DNA of 64,000 bases from an uncultured Azospirillum sp. (GTDB taxonomy: Bacteria > Pseudomonadota > Alphaproteobacteria > Azospirillales > Azospirillaceae). The position numbers were made by a program, and so were the translations under genes. Below the pieces are notes generated by a model. That model had not been told where the DNA came from, ran no database searches, and saw only the letters and a program-made list of their open reading frames with translations. Below are positions 15,935 through 24,865 of this stretch, in pieces (the stretch's first letter is position 1; each line of letters starts with the position of its first letter). The DNA is taken from assembly GCF_946480385.1 (NCBI RefSeq), contig NZ_CAMLJP010000014.1, forward strand, positions 1 through 64,000. Direction: 5' to 3'.

Positions 15935-17733
15935 TGCCCCGCGCCCCTCGTCAACACCAGCCGGGCGTCCGTCGCACCCGTGGTGCGGCTGGCGGCGGCA
16001 AGCCTCTGGGTCCGGTCGCGCACCCGCATGTGGAGCTGGCGGAGCGCTATATCGACGACGTGCTGTCCGGCACGGTGCCAGCCTGCAAATGGGTCAGGCT
16101 GGCGTGCCAGCGGCACCGGAACGACCTGCGCGCCGACAACGCCGCGGACTGGCCGTATCGCTTCGATCCGGCGAAGGCAGAGAAGGCGTGCAAGTTCATC
16201 GAGCTGATGCCCCACACCAAGGGCAAGTGGGCGCGTCCGGATCCGCTGAACCCGAAGGGCCATCTGCTCCGCCTGGAGCCCTGGCAGTGCTTCATCGTCT
16301 GCGTGGTATTCGGGTGGGTGCGGAAGGTCGATGGGTTCCGCCGGTTCCGGCAGGTCTACGTCGAGGTGCCGCGCAAGAACGGCAAGTCGGCACTGGTGGC
16401 GGCCATCGGCCTGTACATGCTCTGCGCCGACGGCGAACAGGGGGCCGAGGTCTACTCGGGCGCCACGACCGCAAAGCAGGCTTGGGAGGTGTTCGGCCCG
16501 GCGAAGCTGATGGCGAGCGGCCGGCCAGACCTCAAGCGGCACTACGGGGTGGAGGTGAACGCCTCGAACATCTCGATCCTGGGGAACGCCAGCAAGTTCG
16601 AGCCCGTCATCGGCAAGCCCGGCGACGGTGCCTCGCCCTCCTGTTCGATCACGGACGAGTATCACGAGCACGCGACCAGCGATCAGTTCGACACCATGGT
16701 GACGGGCATGGGCGCCCGCGAGCAGCCGCTGGCCATCGTCATCACCACGGCGGGCGATAATATCGCCGGCCCCTGCTACGACATGCGGGACACGGTCAGG
16801 AAGGTGTTGGAGAAGGTCGCGAACAACAACGAATTGTTCGGGATCATCTACACCGTCGATGACGACGATAAATGGGACGAGCCAGCGGCGATCCGCAAGG
16901 CCAATCCAAATTGCGGCGTGTCGATCAGCGAGGAGTTCCTTCTCGCTCGGCAGCGGGAAGCGATCAACAACCCGCGCAACCGGGGACGCTTCCTGACGAA
17001 GCATCTGAACAAGTGGGTGAACGCCCGGTCGGCATACTTCGACATGGCCGCCTGGGACAAATGCGCGGCGCCAGGGATGAAGTTGGCGGACTTCGAGGGC
17101 CGTCGGGTGGCGCTCGGGCTGGATTTGTCCAGCAAGGTCGATATCGCGGCGCTGGAGGTGCTCGTCCTGCCGGAGAGTGACGACGAGCCCTATCGTGTCT
17201 TCACCTTCCACTACCTACCCGAGGACACCGTCCTCCTGCCGGAGAACGAGCACTATCAGGCGTGGGATGCGGAAGGCTGGCTGATCGTCACCGGCGGCAA
17301 CATCATCGACTACGGCGTCATCGAGGAGGACATCCTCGACATCTGCGCGCGCTTCCAGGTGGAGAACATCGCCTACGATCCGCACCAAGCCACGATGCTG
17401 GTAACCCGGCTCCAAGCCAGGAAGGCGCCGGTGACGGAGTACCGGCCGCTGGTGCTGAACTTCAGCGAGCCGATGAAGGAGCTCGACGCCCTGATCCGGG
17501 GCGGGAAGCTGCAGCATGCCGGCGATCCCGGTATGAAGTGGATGATGAGCAACGTCGTCGCGCGGCCGGACAAGAAGGACAACGTCTATCCGACCAAGGA
17601 AAAGGACGCGAAGAAGATCGATGGGCCGGTGGCCCTGATCTCCGCACTGGGCGTCTCGATGACGCCGGCCGATGACAACGGGCCGTCCGTCTACCACTCA
17701 ACGGAACGCTCCGGCGGCTTCCTGACGATTTGA
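15934..17733 (+). CDS. Large terminase subunit
   Basis: 599 residues. The ATPase domain has Walker A PRKNGKSA (about 145-153) and a DE-containing Walker B (ITDEYHEH, about 238-246). The nuclease domain carries the first acidic cluster GLDLSSKVD near residue 394, then YDPHQ and a late acidic residue set. It cuts concatemeric DNA and pumps it through the portal. Full length for the HK97/P27-partner Terminase_1 family. Confidence 0.93.
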   Translation: MPRAPRQHQPGVRRTRGAAGGGKPLGPVAHPHVELAERYIDDVLSGTVPACKWVRLACQRHRNDLRADNAADWPYRFDPAKAEKACKFIELMPHTKGKWARPDPLNPKGHLLRLEPWQCFIVCVVFGWVRKVDGFRRFRQVYVEVPRKNGKSALVAAIGLYMLCADGEQGAEVYSGATTAKQAWEVFGPAKLMASGRPDLKRHYGVEVNASNISILGNASKFEPVIGKPGDGASPSCSITDEYHEHATSDQFDTMVTGMGAREQPLAIVITTAGDNIAGPCYDMRDTVRKVLEKVANNNELFGIIYTVDDDDKWDEPAAIRKANPNCGVSISEEFLLARQREAINNPRNRGRFLTKHLNKWVNARSAYFDMAAWDKCAAPGMKLADFEGRRVALGLDLSSKVDIAALEVLVLPESDDEPYRVFTFHYLPEDTVLLPENEHYQAWDAEGWLIVTGGNIIDYGVIEEDILDICARFQVENIAYDPHQATMLVTRLQARKAPVTEYRPLVLNFSEPMKELDALIRGGKLQHAGDPGMKWMMSNVVARPDKKDNVYPTKEKDAKKIDGPVALISALGVSMTPADDNGPSVYHSTERSGGFLTI

Positions 17734-17740
17734 GGTTCCC

Positions 17741-19045
17741 ATGGGCAAGCGAAAGCGGGACCGGCAACAGGGCGTTGCCGTGCAGAAGGATCTTGGCTCA
17801 TCGCAGAACCCCTCCGACCGCTTCGTGTCGCTGATGGGCGGGGCGCCCGCGGCGTCCGGCGTTCAGGTTTCCGATGCGGCGGCCATGCGGGTCTCCGCAG
17901 TCTATTCCTGCGTCCGGGTGATCGCGGAGGATGGGGCGAAGCTCAAGCCGCAGGTCTGGCGTGAGAAGCCGGACGGGTCGCGGGAGCCCGCGACCGACCA
18001 CCCGCTGCACGCGATCCTTCGGCGGCCGAACCGGCATATGACGCCCGTCAGCCTGCTGCTCGCGCTGTTCTCGGCCTGGGGGTTTCGGGGAAACGCCATC
18101 GCGGTGATCTTGCGGGACCGCTTCGGGAACGCCAATGGGCTGTGGCCGGTCCATCCGGGTAGCGTCACGGTCTTCGAGGCGATGGACGGGCGCCTGTTCT
18201 ACGCCATCTCCCGGCGGACGACGCTGGAGAACGCCATGCTGCGGAACGTCCCGCTTATGGCGCCCGATTACGACGTCTTCCATGTCCGAGGGATGACGTT
18301 CGATGGCATCGTCGGCCTGTCACCGCTGGCGCAGCTTCGCGAGTCCATCGGCATCGCGATCGCTGGCGAGGAACTGTCAGCCAAGCTGATGGCCAACGGC
18401 GCCCAGCCGAGCGGCGTTCTGAAGCACCCGAAGGTGCTGACCAAGGATGTGGCCGACCGACTCAGTGCGAGCTGGAACGGGCGCCACGGCGGCCCTGGCA
18501 ACGCTGGCAAGACGGTGGTGCTCGAAGAGGGGATGGAGTTCGACCAGCTGGGCATGACCTCGGTGGACGCTCAGTTCCTGGAGCAGCGCAAGCTGACCAT
18601 TGAGGAGATCGCCCGCGGCTTCCGCGTGCCGCTGCACATGATCGGTATGCTCGACCGGATGACGAACAACAACGTGGAGGCGCTGACCCGCGCTTATTAC
18701 GACCAGACCCTCATGCCGATGCTGGAGGCGTTCGAGGCTGAGTTCGAGCGGGCATTCAACCTGCCTGATGGTGTCTATGTCGAGTTCGACGTCCGCCGCC
18801 TGCTGCGCGCCGACTTCAAGACCCGCCAGGAAGGCAACCGGACCATGTTCCAGTCCGGCGCCCTGATGCCGAACGAATGGCGCATCGATGAGGGGTACAA
18901 CCCCAGCCCGGCCGGCAACGTCTTCGCTCGCCCGCTGAACACCGCCTATGTGGACCAGCAGGGCGCCGTCGTCTCCATCACCCCGCCCGGCGGCAAGAGC
19001 CCGACGGAGCCGGGCGCCGCCCCGAACCCCGAGGAACCGAAATGA
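17741..19045 (+). CDS. Portal protein, HK97 family
   Basis: 434 residues. Conserved features include VSAVYSCVRVIAEDGAKLK (about 47-65), an RGMTFDGIVGLSPL segment and RGFRVPLHMIGML, typical of Phage_portal of HK97 type. It forms the dodecameric DNA gate at one capsid vertex. The stop overlaps the protease ATG by four bases. Confidence 0.93.
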   Translation: MGKRKRDRQQGVAVQKDLGSSQNPSDRFVSLMGGAPAASGVQVSDAAAMRVSAVYSCVRVIAEDGAKLKPQVWREKPDGSREPATDHPLHAILRRPNRHMTPVSLLLALFSAWGFRGNAIAVILRDRFGNANGLWPVHPGSVTVFEAMDGRLFYAISRRTTLENAMLRNVPLMAPDYDVFHVRGMTFDGIVGLSPLAQLRESIGIAIAGEELSAKLMANGAQPSGVLKHPKVLTKDVADRLSASWNGRHGGPGNAGKTVVLEEGMEFDQLGMTSVDAQFLEQRKLTIEEIARGFRVPLHMIGMLDRMTNNNVEALTRAYYDQTLMPMLEAFEAEFERAFNLPDGVYVEFDVRRLLRADFKTRQEGNRTMFQSGALMPNEWRIDEGYNPSPAGNVFARPLNTAYVDQQGAVVSITPPGGKSPTEPGAAPNPEEPK

Positions 19046-20199
19046 GCATGCAGCGCAAGGCCCACAGCGGCACGGCCACCACCCTTGCCGACCTTCGACA
19101 GGTCCGCGTCATCTGTTCGGCGCCTGAGGTGGACCGGGCCGGCGACATGGTGGTTCAGTCCGGCATCGACCTCGCCGCCTACCGCTCCAATCCGGTGGTT
19201 CTGTGGCAGCACGACCCGGACCGGCCGATTGCCCACTGCGCCGAGATCGGCGTGGTCGATAGCAAGCTTACGGCCCTGGTTCAGTTTCCGCCCGCCGGTG
19301 AAGACGAGCTTGCCGATCTGATTTACAACCGCGTGAAGAACAAGGTTGTGAACGCCGTGTCCATCGGCTTCATGGGCAAGAACCTGTCGGCGCTGGACCC
19401 GGCCAACCCCCCGCGGTTCGACGCCAACGGCTGCAATCTGGGCGGCGGGGTCAAATACGAGACCTGCGAACTGGCGGAGCTGTCCTTCGTCTCGGTCCCG
19501 GCCGTCCGCGGCGCCCTGGTGGTGGAGCGGTCGGGCGCGGTATCGATCGATGTCGCTGAACTGGCGAAGCTGCGGGCCGCTGCCGCTGCACCCCAGAAGC
19601 TGGCGAGCAAATTCCGGGACATCGCCAAGACCGCGCCGAAGGGTGTGAAGGGGCAAATCCTCCGCCTCGCCAACATGGCGGAGAAGTCGGTCGACGGCTC
19701 GGCTACCAAGGATGCCCCTAAGCTGACCGCAAAGGGGCTGTGGCATATCGGCTATCTCGCGAGCGCCCTGTCGGAAATCAACTGGATCCAGGGCAGCACC
19801 GCCTGTGAGGCCGATTACGAGGACGACGGCAGCGCCGTTCCCGGCATGTTGGCCGACGCGATGCGCCAACTCGGCGCCGCGCTGATCGCCATGACGCAGG
19901 AGGAGGTCGCTGAGTTGTTGGCCGAGCTTGAGGAAAGCGAGCCGGACGAGGCTGCTAAGGACGCCCCTCCCCTGACGGTCAAGGACATCATCGGCGCCCT
20001 GCACGGCAAGGCCATTCCCGGAATGACGATCAAGGCCGGGCGCGTGCTGTCCAGCGCCAACGAGGCCAGCCTGACCCAGGCCCGCGACCTGATTGACGGC
20101 GTGATCCAGCAGGTCTCGCCCGAGGACGACGATCTGGAGACCCGAGCCGCCGCCCTGCGGATGCTGGAACTGAAGACCCTCGAATTCACCCTCGCCTGA
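19042..20199 (+). CDS. Prohead protease, HK97 family, with long C-terminal extension
   Basis: 385 residues; the usual family length is nearer 200. The protease domain covers about 1-170, with the likely catalytic His in LWQHDPDR (residue 57) and Ser in AVSIGFM (about 107), followed by LAELSFVSVPA. Residues 170-385 form an extra helical, Lys/Glu-rich region, including a conserved KDIIGALHGKAIPGMTIKAG motif. Such extensions can act as scaffold-like domains; that is inferred. Confidence 0.9.
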   Translation: MSMQRKAHSGTATTLADLRQVRVICSAPEVDRAGDMVVQSGIDLAAYRSNPVVLWQHDPDRPIAHCAEIGVVDSKLTALVQFPPAGEDELADLIYNRVKNKVVNAVSIGFMGKNLSALDPANPPRFDANGCNLGGGVKYETCELAELSFVSVPAVRGALVVERSGAVSIDVAELAKLRAAAAAPQKLASKFRDIAKTAPKGVKGQILRLANMAEKSVDGSATKDAPKLTAKGLWHIGYLASALSEINWIQGSTACEADYEDDGSAVPGMLADAMRQLGAALIAMTQEEVAELLAELEESEPDEAAKDAPPLTVKDIIGALHGKAIPGMTIKAGRVLSSANEASLTQARDLIDGVIQQVSPEDDDLETRAAALRMLELKTLEFTLA

Positions 20200-20237
20200 C
20201 CGCAGGGGAAACCGATCCGCTTTCCTGGCGGATGACC

Positions 20238-20268
20238 GGCCGGCCGCACCTCGCGCCCGGCCTTTTTT
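20238..20268 (+). terminator. Terminator between protease and capsid genes
   Basis: GGCCGG (20238-20243) pairs with CCGGCC (20257-20262) followed by six T. It may set a boundary so that capsid mRNA is made or stabilised separately. Confidence 0.55.
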
Positions 20269-20282
20269 GCGTGGAGCTTTTC

Positions 20283-21638
20283 ATGAAGACGATCCCGGAA
20301 ATCCGCCAGGCACTCGCCGCGGCGGTGGACAAGGCAAAGACCGCGTCCAACTCCATCACGACCACCAAGGCGGCCCTGCGCACCGCCGACGCTGCGGGCA
20401 AGGAGGCCGCCACCAAGGCCGTGACCGATGCCGAGAAGGCGTATGCCGACGCCCATCAGGTCGCGAAGGACCTGGGGGAGGAGCTGGAGCGCGCCGTGTC
20501 GATGGAAACGATGGCCGCCAGTGGCGCCACCCCCCGCAGCGCCCCGGAGGGCACCTTCGCCTTGCTGCCGGCCACCGTGAAGGGCAGCGAGGAGGTGGTG
20601 AAGATGGCGCCGGTGCGCCGCATGCTCGCCGACATCATGGTCCGCCACACCGGCGGTGAGCTGAACGCCGAAAAGTGGCTGGGTCAGGTTTACGGCGAGG
20701 ACACCGTCGCCGTCATCCAGCGATCGATGAACCTCAGCAACTACGCCGCCGGTGGCGCGCTGTCCCTCCCGGATTTCGCCTCGGTCATCATCGGGGGCCT
20801 GGAGAACATGACGGTGGTGCGCCGCATGTCGCCGCAGGTCCTGAATGTCCCCGGCACCATGATCCTTCCGAAGGAGACGCAGGCCCCCAACGGTTCGTGG
20901 ACCGGTGAAAACACGGCGCCGACGCCGGGCGAGTTCAAGTTCGGCGACATCCGCCTCGATCCGAAGCGCCTGACCATCGAGGCGGTCATCTCCCGCCGGC
21001 TGCTGGATCAGGCGCGCAATGGCGGTGCGGCGGTGCGCAACCTCGAAGCCTATGTCGTCCGCCGGCTGCAGGAGCGCACGGCGGTCAACGAGGACTCGGG
21101 CTTCCTGCGCGGCGGCGGCACCGAGCATGTGCCGCTCGGCCTGCGGTCGCAGATCGCTGCCGGAAACGTGTTCGCCATCAGCGGCACCAGCTCGGCGTCC
21201 ATCGAGGCGGACCTGCGCAAGGCCGTGACGTTGCCGAAGGAGGCGAACATCATCGTCACCAGCGGCTACTGGGTGATGGCGCCGCGCACGGTGGCGAAGC
21301 TGGCGGACCTGCGCGACCCGAACGGGAACAAGATCTACCCGAGCATCGACGTCAACAACACCCTGCTGCGCAATCCGATCATGGAGACCAATCAGGTCCC
21401 CACGAACCTGGGCGGGGCGAACACGGAGATCATGTTCTTCAACGGCCCGAGCATCATCGTCGCCAACGGCTCGGACGCCGAGGTCCGCGTGTCGCTGGAG
21501 GGTGGCTATGTCGGCGCCGACGGGAAGAGCTACTTCCTGACGCAGACCAACGAAATCCTCATCCATATGGAGATGTACGCCGACTGCAAGCTGGAGCGGC
21601 CGGAAGCCGGCTCCTGCATCACCGGCGTCAGCTACTAA
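20283..21638 (+). CDS. Major capsid protein, HK97 fold
   Basis: 451 residues from the ATG at 20283 (GGAG 7 bases upstream). Residues about 1-95 form a charged, Ala-rich coiled coil, the delta/scaffold domain removed by the protease in this family. The mature shell domain follows (RRMSPQVLNVPGTMILPKE, VISRRLLDQA, then VTSGYWVMAP). It makes the icosahedral head. Confidence 0.92.
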   Translation: MKTIPEIRQALAAAVDKAKTASNSITTTKAALRTADAAGKEAATKAVTDAEKAYADAHQVAKDLGEELERAVSMETMAASGATPRSAPEGTFALLPATVKGSEEVVKMAPVRRMLADIMVRHTGGELNAEKWLGQVYGEDTVAVIQRSMNLSNYAAGGALSLPDFASVIIGGLENMTVVRRMSPQVLNVPGTMILPKETQAPNGSWTGENTAPTPGEFKFGDIRLDPKRLTIEAVISRRLLDQARNGGAAVRNLEAYVVRRLQERTAVNEDSGFLRGGGTEHVPLGLRSQIAAGNVFAISGTSSASIEADLRKAVTLPKEANIIVTSGYWVMAPRTVAKLADLRDPNGNKIYPSIDVNNTLLRNPIMETNQVPTNLGGANTEIMFFNGPSIIVANGSDAEVRVSLEGGYVGADGKSYFLTQTNEILIHMEMYADCKLERPEAGSCITGVSY

Positions 21639-21659
21639 CCCGAGCGGGAGGCATACACC

Positions 21660-22130
21660 ATGCACGCATCCATGCAGAATGCGGCGGCGCTGATCGCCGC
21701 CCGCTACGGCGTTGCCGGCGTCGACGTGACCGCCGGCGGGTCCGGCGATGCCACCGAGGTCAACTGCGCCTGGGTCGATCGCCTGGGCTTCGCGTCGCTC
21801 AAGGCCGTGGTGACCTACACCGCGACGCTGGCCGCCGCCGCGACGCTGACCTTCGCCGGCAACCTTCAGGACGCCAGCGACAGCGGCGGAACCGGGGCGG
21901 ACGACTATGGTCCGGCGCTGCCGGCCACCGTGGTTGCGACCGGGCCGGGCGGAGGCGGAACGGTGACCGGTGTGGCGGAGCTGGATTTCGACCTGAGCGG
22001 CACCAACCGGTATGTCCGGCTTCAGGTGACGCCGAACCTGTCGGCGGCGAACACGGACGTCTGCGAGTTCGGGGTGACCTACATCCTGGCCGGCGCGACC
22101 GAGAACCCGGTCAGCGGCACGCTGGTCTGA
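21660..22130 (+). CDS. Putative head decoration or structural protein
   Basis: 156 residues directly after the capsid gene. It is rich in Ala, Gly, Thr and Val with alternating beta-strand character (FASLKAVVTYTATLAAAATL) and a jelly-roll-like composition; no signal or membrane segment. Position suggests a capsid cement protein; no family is firmly recognised. Confidence 0.6.
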   Translation: MHASMQNAAALIAARYGVAGVDVTAGGSGDATEVNCAWVDRLGFASLKAVVTYTATLAAAATLTFAGNLQDASDSGGTGADDYGPALPATVVATGPGGGGTVTGVAELDFDLSGTNRYVRLQVTPNLSAANTDVCEFGVTYILAGATENPVSGTLV

Positions 22131-22144
22131 TCCAGTCCCAACCC

Positions 22145-22172
22145 ACACCAGAGGGGCGGGGCTGAAAGGCCC
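22145..22172 (+). other. GC-rich hairpin between structural genes
   Basis: CGGGGC, loop TGAAA, then GGCCCCG shortly before the next ATG. There is no clear T-run, so it is more likely an mRNA-stabilising or translation-modulating hairpin than a terminator. Confidence 0.35.
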
Positions 22173-22183
22173 CGTCATTCACC

Positions 22184-22657
22184 ATGCTCGTCCGCTTCCT
22201 TAAGAGCCACACCCCCTATCTCGCGGGGGAAACGGCATCGTTCCCCGATGCCCAAGCCGCCGGCTTCATTTCCAGGCGCGTGGCCGTGGCGGTTGTCTCC
22301 GCTGCGCTCGATGGCAATGAGGGTGTGCCGCTTATCCCCTCCGAACAGTTGGCCGAAGGGCTGGATAGCCTGCTGGCCGGCTTCCGGCAGCGGGGGATCG
22401 AGGTCGACCACGCCACGCCGATAGGCGAGTTGGTGTCCCAAGCGGCGGGCATCGTGGCGTCCGAGCGGAGCACCTATGAGGCCGCGAGGGACGACGCCGA
22501 GGCGATGGCTGCCCCGGCTCCCGGTGGCGAGAGCGCGGCCCCTGACGTCGCCCCGGCCGGCGACAAGCCCACGGCCGAGGCGAAGCCGGACCCCGCTGCG
22601 AGTGAAGGTCAGCGGCGCACCGTGACCCCTCCGCGCGTCGCTAGGAGCGCCCAGTGA
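22184..22657 (+). CDS. Hypothetical head-region protein with Ala/Pro-rich tail
   Basis: 157 residues. The N-terminus (MLVRFLKSHTPYLAGETASF, then AAGFISRRVA) matches a short domain frequent in phage head operons; a similar design is seen in the gene at 24263. Residues 105-157 are disordered (Ala, Pro, Glu, Lys). The stop overlaps the next reading frame. Confidence 0.65.
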   Translation: MLVRFLKSHTPYLAGETASFPDAQAAGFISRRVAVAVVSAALDGNEGVPLIPSEQLAEGLDSLLAGFRQRGIEVDHATPIGELVSQAAGIVASERSTYEAARDDAEAMAAPAPGGESAAPDVAPAGDKPTAEAKPDPAASEGQRRTVTPPRVARSAQ

Positions 22658-22792
22658 TGGCGGGCGCGCCGGAGCGGGAGGGCGCCACGAAGCCGCCCCC
22701 CCGTCGAGCAGCACCAGCGCATCACGCGCGATCTGCGCCCCGCAAAGCCGGCAGAGGTCGCGCGGGGCGTCCCCTACACGACCAAGGGGTGA
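22657..22792 (+). CDS. Small head-region protein with apparent frameshift at a C7 run
   Basis: From the ATG at 22657 the first codons read MAGAPEREGATKPPP. After a run of seven C (22696-22702) the natural-looking continuation is in the other frame: VEQHQRITRDLRPAKPAEV, then ARGVPYTTKG and TGA at 22790, just before the next start. Losing one C would join the two into a 44-residue protein. Uninterrupted, the frame runs on to 22866 inside the connector gene with an unlikely Arg/His-rich sequence. Ribosomal slippage, mutation or a sequencing error would each explain it. Confidence 0.45.
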
Positions 22793-22795
22793 TCC

Positions 22796-23449
22796 ATGCC
22801 GACCATCGTCGTCGCTACCCCCGCGCCCGACCGCCGACTCTGCCCCCTTGCCGTTCTCAAGGCTGAACTCGGCATTGACAGCGGAGACACGACCTTCGAT
22901 CCCTGGTTGGAGGCGGAATGCCTTTCGGCGTCCGACCGGGTGGCGGAGGCCTGCCGGGTCGCTGGCGACGATGCCGGCGACGCCCCGGCCACCTTCGCGG
23001 AGGAGGTGGCAGTCATCACATTCACCCCCGATGAAACCCCGAACGGGAATGTGCTGGAACTGCCATGGCGCTATCCGGCCCGCGTGACTGCCGTCACCAT
23101 CGGCAGGGTGGCGCTGGATGTTGCGCTCTATCGCGGGCAACCGAAGGCCGGGCTTCTTTCGCGGATGGACAGCAGCGGCCGGGCCAGTTGCTGGGAGCGG
23201 CAGGAAATCGCCGTCACCATCGCGTCCGGCTGGACGGCAGATAAGGTGCCGACCGTTCTGCAGGACGCTGTGAAGCGTCTGGTGCGGCTCCGCTGGGAAG
23301 CCAAGGACCGGGACTTGGCGGTGAAGGCCGAACAGACCGAAGGAGCCGGCCGCACCGAATATTGGGTCGGCAGCATGGCGGCCTCCGGATCTGCAATGCC
23401 TGCCGACGTGCTGGACTCGCTCTACGCGGCCGGATTGGTCGGGGTCTGA
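22796..23449 (+). CDS. Head-tail connector protein (gp6-like)
   Basis: 217 residues. It has the layout of phage gp6-like connectors: N-terminal helices (PLAVLKAELGIDSGD, LEAECLSASDRVAEAC), a central beta insertion (VLELPWRYPARVTAVTIG) and a C-terminal helix with AVKRLVRLRWEAKDRD. It would form the adaptor ring beneath the portal. Its place after the capsid genes fits. Confidence 0.75.
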   Translation: MPTIVVATPAPDRRLCPLAVLKAELGIDSGDTTFDPWLEAECLSASDRVAEACRVAGDDAGDAPATFAEEVAVITFTPDETPNGNVLELPWRYPARVTAVTIGRVALDVALYRGQPKAGLLSRMDSSGRASCWERQEIAVTIASGWTADKVPTVLQDAVKRLVRLRWEAKDRDLAVKAEQTEGAGRTEYWVGSMAASGSAMPADVLDSLYAAGLVGV

Positions 23450-23453
23450 CGTC

Positions 23454-23795
23454 ATGGCCCGCTCCCGCGAAGCCCGCATGATCGACCGGCGCGGAGCCTT
23501 AGTGGTGCTGCGCCGCCTGCAGCCCGCCTTTTCCGAAGTGATCATCAAGGCGTTCTGGCGCGAAACCGGCAGCGACACCCTGAACGGCGGCGCCGCTCAG
23601 CGGACGTTCTCGGTCATCGTCGCGGCCGACGCCCTGGCGGAAACGGCCTTCCCGGCGGACGGCCCGACGAAGGGCGATCACGTCATCATCAAGCCCACCA
23701 TCGCGAACGGCGCCTGGACCGGCGGCGGTCAGACGCTGACCGTCTCCACCCCCGGCGAACGCACCGGCGGCTGGTGGATGGAAGCGAAGGGCTGA
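23454..23795 (+). CDS. Head-tail joining / head closure protein
   Basis: 113 residues, small beta-rich protein (GDHVIIKPTIANGAWTGGG, QTLTVSTPGERTGGWW), in the position of the SPP1 gp16-type head-closure protein between the connector and tail terminator. Assignment rests mainly on size, composition and order. Confidence 0.6.
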   Translation: MARSREARMIDRRGALVVLRRLQPAFSEVIIKAFWRETGSDTLNGGAAQRTFSVIVAADALAETAFPADGPTKGDHVIIKPTIANGAWTGGGQTLTVSTPGERTGGWWMEAKG

Positions 23796-23798
23796 CCC

Positions 23799-24257
23799 AT
23801 GGCGACGATCCAAGCCTTCAACGCGATCCGCGCGTTCATCCAGGCCAATTGGCCGGACGTCGCGCCGCACGACTGCCCCCTGGAATGGGACAACGAGCCG
23901 ATCACGCCGCCGCAGCCCTATGGCCCGATAGACCCCAGCACCAATCGGCCGGCAGTCAACGCCTGGGGGCGGGTGCTGATCGACGGCGACCTGTGGGAGC
24001 AGGCCAGCATCGGCGCCGGCGACCCAGCTACCGACCGGTGGGAGGAAACCGGATCGGTGATGCTGTTCGTGTTCGCGCCGGTCGGCACCGGCTCCGAGTT
24101 GAACCGCGAGCTGTTGACCGCCTTCGCCGAGATGTGCCGAGGGCAGGACATCGGCACCGTCGAGTTTCAGGACATCCGTTTCGATCCCATCGGCGCCAAG
24201 GACGACGCCGGCAACTGGTGGGGCATGCACATCGTCATCGACTGGAAGAGAGGATAG
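23799..24257 (+). CDS. Tail terminator protein
   Basis: 152 residues. The start (IQAFNAIRAFIQANWP), followed by WGRVLIDGDLWEQAS and a closing FDPIGAKDDAGNWWGM, is typical of phage tail-terminator proteins, which cap the tail tube at the head end. It follows the head-closure gene by 3 bases. Confidence 0.7.
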   Translation: MATIQAFNAIRAFIQANWPDVAPHDCPLEWDNEPITPPQPYGPIDPSTNRPAVNAWGRVLIDGDLWEQASIGAGDPATDRWEETGSVMLFVFAPVGTGSELNRELLTAFAEMCRGQDIGTVEFQDIRFDPIGAKDDAGNWWGMHIVIDWKRG

Positions 24258-24262
24258 CCATC

Positions 24263-24538
24263 ATGGCCCGATACACCGTCACCAAGCCCTTCAATACCGC
24301 GACCCGCCGGTTTGCCGTCGGCCAACAGGTCAACGACGCCGATCTGGACGGTACGCTGACCATGCAGGACCGCGTCGACCTCGGCCAGATCGAGAAGACG
24401 GAGGACCCCGTCACCAAGGAGGAGGAACCGGTTGTCGAAACGGAGGAACCCGCCGTCGAGACCGACCACTCCGCCGCGGTCACGGAGCCGCAGAACGATG
24501 CGGACACTGACCCGCAAGACGAAGTGATCGCCGGCTGA
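24263..24538 (+). CDS. Small hypothetical protein with acidic tail
   Basis: 91 residues from the ATG at 24263. The first ~45 residues (YTVTKPFNTATRRFAVGQQV, then DRVDLGQIE) resemble a short domain seen in tail operons. The rest is a Glu/Asp/Thr-rich disordered tail with repeated EEPVVETEEPAVET. Role unknown. Confidence 0.6.
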   Translation: MARYTVTKPFNTATRRFAVGQQVNDADLDGTLTMQDRVDLGQIEKTEDPVTKEEEPVVETEEPAVETDHSAAVTEPQNDADTDPQDEVIAG

Positions 24539-24554
24539 TCCAAGGAGACCGTCT

Positions 24555-24779
24555 GTGGACAACCAGCACAAGCACATCAAGGGCTACCGCGACCTGTCGG
24601 CCGACGAGATCGCGCTGATGAACGAGGCGAAGGTCAAGGCCGAAGAGGTCGGCGCCCTGGTGGAGAAAATCCAGAACACGCCCGGCATCGATGGTCGGTG
24701 GGCCGCCACCGGCAAGACCGACCTGCAGAAGGGCTTCATGAGCCTGATCCGCAGCATCGCCAAGCCCACCACCTTCTGA
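24555..24779 (+). CDS. Acb2/Tad1-type anti-CBASS / anti-Thoeris protein
   Basis: 74 residues. The pattern NQHKHIKGYRDLS, then IALMNEAKVKAEEVGALVEK, RWAATGKTDLQKGFM and the final SIAKPTTF matches the helical-hairpin family that contains the phage protein Acb2 (T4 Vs.4) and the helical part of Tad1 (DUF7681). Characterised members form hexamers that bind cyclic nucleotides or gcADPR and starve CBASS or Thoeris effectors of their signal. It lies inside the tail operon, followed by a terminator. The family call is from pattern recognition; ligand choice is unknown. Confidence 0.75.
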   Translation: MDNQHKHIKGYRDLSADEIALMNEAKVKAEEVGALVEKIQNTPGIDGRWAATGKTDLQKGFMSLIRSIAKPTTF

Positions 24780-24809
24780 ACCCTCCCCGCAGCCCCTGAG
24801 TTTCTCCCT

Positions 24810-24838
24810 GCCGCCGGCCCTGTCCGAGCGGCTTTTTT
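24810..24838 (+). terminator. Terminator after the Acb2-like gene
   Basis: GCCGC (24810-24814) pairs with GCGGC (24828-24832), then six T. Its 3' half belongs to a 22-bp segment (24826-24847) repeated exactly at 41084-41105. Confidence 0.6.
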
Positions 24839-24865
24839 CATGCCCGGCTGAAAGGAGCCGCCTCC

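Noticed and set aside
22654..22866. 70-codon frame read straight through the C7 run
   Set aside because: The second half is Arg/His/Pro-rich noise overlapping the connector gene; the frameshifted reading is more natural.
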